Shown one piece after another: positions 58,529 to 64,000 of a stretch of DNA of 64,000 bases (within the stretch, counting starts at the first letter, position 1; each line of letters starts with the position of its first letter). The stretch comes from an uncultured Methanomassiliicoccales archaeon (GTDB lineage Archaea; Thermoplasmatota; Thermoplasmata; Methanomassiliicoccales; Methanomethylophilaceae). A program made the position numbers and the translations under genes. Under the pieces are notes generated by a model. It had not been told where the DNA came from. It was given only the letters and a program-made list of their open reading frames with translations, and did no database searches. Where the stretch lies: the NCBI GenBank assembly GCA_934702355.1, contig CAKUXX010000001.1, positions 62,001 to 126,000 of the forward strand, written 5' to 3'.

Positions 58529-60943
58529 TCATTCATTCAATCTGCGAGTGAACCTGCATCCTCTGGAAATGTAGTTGGAACAACCGTAGAATCTGCCGTA
58601 TTGACCGTTCTTCATTATCAATACGCCACCGCATATCGGGCATATCATCTGCGCTTGTCCAGAATCTTTGCCATAGTATGGGAACATCTCTTTGAAGAAA
58701 TCCGATTGATGTCCTGTCATTGATACTATGTATGCGGCATCTTTGGCACGGGTCATGGCAACATAGAACAGTCTGCGTTCCTCATCATATTGGCTGCTGT
58801 CGTCTCCAAGCAACATGGGAATAAGAATCGGTTCGTCCCTTCTACTAGGGAACCCATATCTTCCAGTCTTGTTGTTGAGGGATATCACCACATCTGCCTG
58901 AAGCCCTTTGGAAGAATGGATCGTCATGAATTTCATATCCAAATCCGAACGACAGGAATAGGTGATGATGGACGAACCATCAGATAAACTAGGTTTCCAG
59001 GAGAATCCATCCTCGGACAGAATGGATACGTCGTGATTGTATCTTCCCAGGAACAGAACCTTCTTACCACTTGGGATCGCAAGAATGACCTCGGCTATCC
59101 TCTGACGGATCTCATGCTCCGTTGGAGCGAACAACGGATACACTCTGCTGTTGCAGCCTACCCCGACCAGATGCTTCCGGTACTGCTTGGCATTCCTGCT
59201 TATGAAAGCCGAACTCTTCTCAAGCAGTTCCCCGGAGAACCTGTATGTTCTCTCGATCATACAAATGGCTGACGGACCCCAATATCTCTCGAAATCAAGT
59301 ATGTATGAGACATCGCATCCATTGAAACGGTATATGCTCTGCCAGTCATCGCCCACACAGAATAGATTGAAATCCTTGGATTTGCGAAGCGAAGAAAGCA
59401 AACTGTATCTTGACCGCGATATGTCTTGATATTCGTCCACTACGACGTATTTGTATGGATGAATGAAATGACCCTCGGAGATGTGTTTTGATGCAAGATT
59501 CAGCATGTCCTCGAAATCTATTTCCTGCCTGTCGGATAGATGTGTCTGATATGCATCATACAAAGGCCTGATGACATCCTCGATCCTTTTGAGATGGTGC
59601 TTCTCCCTGCGACCACTGCCTGTGGGAAAGACCTTTTCCCAAGGCTGGCCGAATCCCTTGATCAGAATGATGATGGTAGTGAAAATGGAAGCTACCGCAT
59701 TCAGTTTCCATCTATCTTCCTCGAAGACCCTGTTGATGACGGCCTCTTGGGTCTGAGGTTTTCCCTCGATGTTGAGCTCTTTGAGTTTCTGTTCGAGTCT
59801 GTCTAGCAGTTCCCCTTCAGAGCGCTCATAAGCGTATAATTCGATGAGACGGGTACCCTTGTCCTTGTGGATTTTTCTCTTCCACTCCATCCCTCCCCGA
59901 TACTCATCGGCGGCATTGGGATTCTTATCGATCATGAACTTAGCGACGTTTCCATCTCTATCGATACCAAAATACTCTATGTAGATGTCAGTCCCTTTGA
60001 CGTGGAAATCTGGATGGTACTGACCGTATTGAGAATCGGCCGTATCATATTGGTATGAATCCTCATAGATGTACGGAATCCCATTCAGAGCCAGATAATT
60101 GGCAATTTCACATTCACCATAACTCTTGACCTTCTCACCGTTCAGAGTGTAGAGTGGATTCACCAGAAGATACGCCTGCAACTCCGAACCGCTGGAATAT
60201 TGATCCTCGTCGTATGATGCGCCGTAATCATATGCCAGGTATTCATTCAACTTCCTCGAATACACAGGATCGTCTTTTCTGCGCATCATCTCGTCGATGA
60301 TGAATTTCCTGACATCCGTGTTGGATATCTTGGGGATTTTACCTTGGGATTCCGCTATGACCTTTAATCCCAGACGATGGAATGTTGTGACCTCGATCCT
60401 TTGACCGGTCTCATTCTGTATTCTCCCTTTGAGCTCATTGACGGATGCATTGGTGAATGACAAAAGGAGGATCTCTTCCGCCTCTGCTTTCCCGGAAGAA
60501 ATGATATCTTTGACCAGACCCACTATTGTTGTGGTCTTTCCGGTTCCTGCCCCTGCTATGACCAGTCTCGTCCTCACGTCATAAGCTATGGCAACCAATT
60601 GTTGCTGATCGAGATTGCAACCTTCCACAGGATTGATCCTTCTTCCGATCTCAATCGCCAAACGTTGACTTACCTTTTCATTGTGGGCCCTAATAGTCTG
60701 AGGAAGATTGTCGTAGAGGTTCTGAAATCTGATTATGTTGGATTTTAAGGTCTTGTTCACAAGCCCTATCGAGTATGTGATCTTCGCAGACCTTCGATCC
60801 GCCTCGTTCCTCAGTTCTTTGAATCCTTTGAAGATCTGATCGAATCCTGACGGCTCTATGAGACCAGCATCGTCCATCTAATGTGAAAGACACGAACATG
60901 CTTCATTCAATTTGTCATTCAGACGTTTATCCGCATCATTCAT
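58529..60943 (-). CDS. UvrD/HelD-like SF1 helicase with topoisomerase-type zinc finger; in-frame amber at codon 22
   Basis: An 804-residue frame. Motif I is A-G-A-G-T-G-K-T-T-T, motif II is V-V-D-E-Y-Q-D, with later G-D-D-W-Q-S-I-Y-R-F, T-I-H-S-S-K-G-L-Q-A-D-V and V-A-M-T-R-A-K. A C-terminal zinc finger has C-P-I-C and C-x11-C spacing. The ATG at 60943 has GGAG 8 bases upstream, but codon 22 is TAG (60878-60880), followed directly by an ATG that has no ribosome-binding site. So either pyrrolysine is inserted or translation reinitiates. The domestic start plus readthrough looks likelier. Codon use is more AT-rich than surrounding operons. Confidence 0.75.
60878..60880 (-). other. In-frame UAG near the start of the helicase gene
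   Basis: Codon 22 of the frame that has the good ribosome-binding site. The next codon is ATG, so initiation there would give a 782-residue helicase with all motifs. Confidence 0.7.
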
Positions 60944-61158
60944 CTACCATACTCCAACATATCAAGACCTATAACCATTTCCCGAACTTGTTTCGATATA
61001 CTCATAGAGAACGGATCAGAGAATCTATGGAGTGGTAAAGTCGATTCAGATGATCAACCATCCATACTGGTTATCATATCCCCGCAAATTGCCAATCCAT
61101 ACAGAGAGGTCAACTCACCCATCTGATTTTGAAATGGTGGAATCGATATCGGAAACGA

Positions 61159-62133
61159 TCAGTTACGAAGACATGCCAAAGGAATCACCAATACTCCGTC
61201 ATCCCTGCGATATCCATATTCCGTTCCTGTTATGACGATCTTCAGAGTGGGTGGCTTCAGAGGCATCTGCGTTTCTTTTCTGTTGTACTCTTCGATCAGT
61301 CTTTCCATCTCCACAAGATGTCTGGCCCCATCGTCCACATCATTCTGACCGAGTTTGATTTCGCATAATGCATACCTCCCATCATCCAAGTGAAGTACTG
61401 CGTCGGCTTCTAATCCATAGCGATCGCGATAGTATGATACGGAACCCCCGAATTTAGAGAGATAAATTGTCAAATCCCTCATACACAACGACTTGAACAG
61501 AAAACCGAGTGTCTTGAAATCCGTATTGAAATATTCAGGATCTATTCCCAATGCCGCGACGGCTATCGATGGATCGACAAGATTCCTTTTCTTCCCCGAC
61601 TTTATGGCCGTCTTGGGACGTATGGCTGGACACCAAGCATCAAGGTCAGAGACTATATTCAACCTCTTCAAAGCCCGTAGATACGCGTAATAACTGCTTT
61701 CGGACAACGCATGATTCACGTTGACTTCAGAGATAATCGTCCTGTTATCGACATTCTGACAGATATTGCGAGAATATGAGCATAGAATGGATTTTGTCAC
61801 TACAGGACTGCGATTCACACCGTCTACGTTGGAGATATCCACTTTGCATATCTGCTGAAACAGATCCTTTGCAACGAGAAGGCTATTTTTTCTATCGGTC
61901 TGCATCAGCGCATGCGGCCATCCGCCACGACATATGGCGTAGATGATTCCATCGATATCCAGGTCGGAATGACATCCGTCGAATCCTGCAGGATTGTTGA
62001 AAAGATCTTTCAGTGACATGGAACCATTTGATTCCCTACTCTCGAACAGACTTATCGGATTCATTCTCGTCGTCCGCCCCGGCACTCGACTAATCTTGCT
62101 GTATGCAATCCTAGTGTGTTCTCCGTATTGCAA
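61159..62133 (-). pseudogene. N-terminally truncated DUF4143 ATPase gene
   Basis: 324 codons matching residues about 130 to the end of the DUF4143 ATPase at 41591-42874, for example Y-R-D-R-Y-G-L-E-A-D-A-V-L-H-L-D-D-G-R-Y-A-L and the E-I-K nuclease lysine. The whole ATP-binding domain (Walker A and B) is missing and the frame begins at a TTG directly after a decayed 23-bp repeat array. No internal stop is present in the remaining part. It may be a deletion derivative, recently formed or retained for the nuclease-like domain. Confidence 0.75.
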
Positions 62134-62148
62134 TATACCCAGCCTCTG

Positions 62149-62240
62149 ATCGTTACATACTTTTGAGGCATTCCGCTGAAGACTTTTGCGAAGTTTTGCT
62201 TTAGAGATTTGTGGTAATTTGCTTTAGACATTTGTGATGA
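62149..62240. repeat. Decayed 23-bp tandem repeat upstream of the truncated DUF4143 gene
   Basis: Two clear units, TTTGCTTTAGAGATTTGTG at 62195 and TTTGCTTTAGACATTTGTG at 62218, are exactly 23 bases apart (18 of 19 identical). Stepping back by 23 gives two weaker copies at 62172 (13/19) and 62149 (11/19). The sequence differs from the 41469 array but the period, copy number (about four) and position just upstream of a DUF4143 gene are the same. Confidence 0.7.
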
Positions 62241-62265
62241 CTGTATGCACCAGATTGACTGACAT

Positions 62266-63276
62266 TCAATCCCGAAGCTCGGGATACCTCATCGTGCAGG
62301 CCCCTCCGGAGACATCGAATTCCGTTACGAGCCCGTTGATGAACGTCATCCTGGGAGCTTTGTGCCCCACGTCGGCATCAGTGAGCAGAGGTATCTCCAA
62401 GTGAGCGAGCTCTCTGCTGACCAGCTCAGAATACCCGATATCCCCCGAATAGAACAGCGGCCTGCCGAATATCATGCCGGTGCAGTCCCTGAACCATCCA
62501 TCCGCCTCCATGCCGCGCAGCATCTCCGCTATGCGGTCGGCCGTCATATCGTAGGTCTCCATGTACCAAACGATGCCGTCTTGGCCGTAGCGGTCGATGA
62601 ACCCCGTCGGATCGGCCCTGCCTTTGCGATGGAACCACTCGAGAACATCCATGCAGCCTCCGATGAGCCTTCCGGAGAAGCGGACATCGCCTTCCGAAGA
62701 CCCCCATACCGTAGGCTCGTCCTCTCCGAAGGATTCCAATCCCGTCACACGGTCGACGAAATCCCTGGCATGGAACGGGAACGAATGCTGCTCCCGCCTC
62801 CTGCCCTCTATGAACTCCAGATTCTCCGTCAGGCTCGGATGCCACTGTTCCATCCCGAAATCACCGAAATTGCCGCAATAGACGGTCGCCACATCGTGCT
62901 CCGCAGTCATCGGGAATGCCAATGTCGTGTTGTCGGAATATCCCTGGAACCATTTCGGATCGGATTCGAACGCATCCCAGTCCATCAGAGGAAGCATCTC
63001 GAACTGATAGTCCCCGCCTTTGGCCGAGACCACCCATCTCACCTCCGGGTCTTTCAGGAGAGCGGTCATCTCATCCACCCTCTGCTGCGCCGGGGCGGAG
63101 CGCCCGGTCTCGTCGCAGGTGTACACGTCGGGGGTTTCCACAACACGGTATCCCATCGATTCGAATTTGCTGCGGGCGTTGGCGAAACGGTTCCTGTCCA
63201 AGGGGTCGTCCACACCGAACGAGGGTGCGGTCACCCCGATGGCCTCCCCTTTCCTGAGCGGTGCCGGGATCTTCAT
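62266..63276 (-). CDS. S66-family peptidase (LD-carboxypeptidase / MccF-like)
   Basis: A 336-residue serine peptidase. The N-terminal K-G-E-A-I-G-V-T-A-P-S, the nucleophile elbow G-Y-S-D-N-T (Ser about 113), E-T-Y-D in the Glu region and D-V-G-H-K-A-P with the catalytic His give the S66 triad. In an archaeon without murein, an MccF-like role (cleaving peptide-nucleotide or amide toxins) or peptide salvage is more likely than cell-wall recycling. Confidence 0.85.
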   Translation of the reverse strand: MKIPAPLRKGEAIGVTAPSFGVDDPLDRNRFANARSKFESMGYRVVETPDVYTCDETGRSAPAQQRVDEMTALLKDPEVRWVVSAKGGDYQFEMLPLMDWDAFESDPKWFQGYSDNTTLAFPMTAEHDVATVYCGNFGDFGMEQWHPSLTENLEFIEGRRREQHSFPFHARDFVDRVTGLESFGEDEPTVWGSSEGDVRFSGRLIGGCMDVLEWFHRKGRADPTGFIDRYGQDGIVWYMETYDMTADRIAEMLRGMEADGWFRDCTGMIFGRPLFYSGDIGYSELVSRELAHLEIPLLTDADVGHKAPRMTFINGLVTEFDVSGGACTMRYPELRD

Positions 63277-63327
63277 GGCGGGCTAATCCCCAACCGCTCA
63301 AATATAGATGCCCCTATACATGGCCTC

Positions 63328-63816
63328 ATGGGAATCCTATCTGACAGGGACATCGTAGAGAGCATGATGACAGGGTACATCGGGATCAGCGACTACAGCG
63401 AGAGGGGCCTCACACCCAACGGCTACGACCTCCGCATCGCCGAGATCTCGGTCCGCGGCGACCCCGAGATAAAAAGGGAAGGCGTCGTCACCATCCCTCC
63501 AAGAACGATGTTCTATGTCTCGACGGTCGAAAGGGTCCGCATGGCCAGCGACATCTGCGCCCAGCTTTGGCTCAGGACCACTTGGATAAGGAAGGGCATC
63601 ATCGGTGCTTTCGGCAAGATCGATGCGGGATTCGAAGGAACACTGACGCTCGGAGCGTACAACGCCACAGACGATCCTGTGGAGCTGCCCATCGGGGAGA
63701 GGTTCTGCCAGATGGTGTTCGAGACCCTGAACTCCGAGACCATCAAGGACTATGCCCAGCGCAGCGGGAACTACCAGGGTCAGACCGGGGTCACCCTGGA
63801 TCCGCTCAAGAAGTGA
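63328..63816 (+). CDS. dcd: dCTP deaminase (Dcd/DUT family)
   Basis: A 162-residue trimeric dUTPase-fold enzyme deaminating dCTP to dUTP, perhaps bifunctional with dUTPase activity as in Methanocaldococcus. Motifs: G-L-T-P-N-G-Y-D-L-R, K-I-D-A-G-F-E-G-T-L-T-L-G with the catalytic Glu, and G-N-Y-Q-G-Q-T-G-V at the C-terminus. A TATA-like AAATATAG about 27 bases before the ATG indicates a leaderless mRNA. Confidence 0.92.
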   Translation: MGILSDRDIVESMMTGYIGISDYSERGLTPNGYDLRIAEISVRGDPEIKREGVVTIPPRTMFYVSTVERVRMASDICAQLWLRTTWIRKGIIGAFGKIDAGFEGTLTLGAYNATDDPVELPIGERFCQMVFETLNSETIKDYAQRSGNYQGQTGVTLDPLKK

Positions 63817-64000
63817 GATCCTTCCGCACATCACCGACGATGTTCCTGCGGAGCCGATCCGCGGGGACATCGGATCTTTTCCTAGTTCATTCCATTCCGG
63901 ACACTCTGTGGGACCCGGGATGCTGCTACTTTTTCCAACTTTGATAAATCAGGAATTTTTACTATTTTATCAAAGTATATCTATCAGCAACCCGTTCGAT

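Noticed and set aside
62236..62256. attachment-site repeat of the tRNA-Leu 3' end
   Set aside because: Only seven bases (TGCACCA) match, which is expected by chance.

Overview
The window comes from a methylotrophic, pyrrolysine-decoding archaeon of the order Methanomassiliicoccales, most likely a gut-type Methanomethylophilaceae. Direct evidence is a complete tRNA-Pyl (pylT) followed by pylS, pylB, pylC, pylD and ramA on one strand, three methylamine methyltransferase genes with a TAG codon at the family's pyrrolysine position (mtbB and two mtmB), their corrinoid proteins (mtbC, mtmC), and a methylcobamide:CoM methyltransferase. Archaeal housekeeping genes (DNA topoisomerase VI, RpoE/Spt4, S24e, S27ae, deoxyhypusine synthase) and many leaderless TATA-box promoters agree with this.

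Layout. 1-2441: the end of an iron-chelate/corrinoid ABC importer (partial ATPase, two FecCD permeases). 2620-6372 (minus): methylamine operon mtbC-mtbB, a DMT-type putative methylamine permease, a small winged-helix protein and a 44-residue membrane miniprotein. 6724-10191 (minus): an APC permease and a duplicated ArsR-like regulator. 10389-14357: flavoprotein, TerB-like protein, MarR regulator, LarB, chorismate mutase, ACT regulator. 14391-19987 (minus): pylT-S-B-C-D-ramA. 20233-23808 (minus): a second mtmB, then mtmC-mtmB. 24399-27510 (minus): topoisomerase VI. 27957-32773: paired SMR transporters, isocitrate dehydrogenase, an anchored surface protein, and an AAA ATPase gene interrupted by an in-frame amber codon. 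32780-43922: ValRS, RND exporter and regulator, PutP, YigZ, a DUF4143 ATPase behind a 23-bp tandem repeat, pyrophosphatase, ArsD-like protein. 44012-52925: HypF and two converging cobamide operons (phosphatase-like protein, CobT; CobD, CbiB, CbiZ, CobS, CobY). 53105-55082: tRNA-Arg and an RNA polymerase/ribosomal protein operon. 55259-58304: deoxyhypusine synthase, a degenerate isopropylmalate dehydrogenase homologue, MtbA-type methyltransferase. 58370-62265: tRNA-Leu and an AT-richer island with an amber-containing helicase gene and a truncated DUF4143 gene behind its own decayed 23-bp repeats. 62266-63816: S66 peptidase and dCTP deaminase.

How it fits together. Methylamines enter through the putative permeases. 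MtmB and MtbB, each needing pyrrolysine made by PylBCD and charged by PylS, move methyl groups to MtmC and MtbC. RamA reactivates oxidised corrinoid, and the MtbA-type enzyme passes the methyl group to coenzyme M. The cobamide salvage and assembly genes supply the corrinoid cofactor, and HypF supports the hydrogenases of this H2-dependent lifestyle.

The most interesting signals are in-frame TAG codons in two non-methyltransferase genes (an AAA ATPase and a UvrD-like helicase) in a genome where almost every gene here stops with TGA, and the repeated association of DUF4143 ATPase-nuclease genes with tandem repeats of exactly 23 bp.
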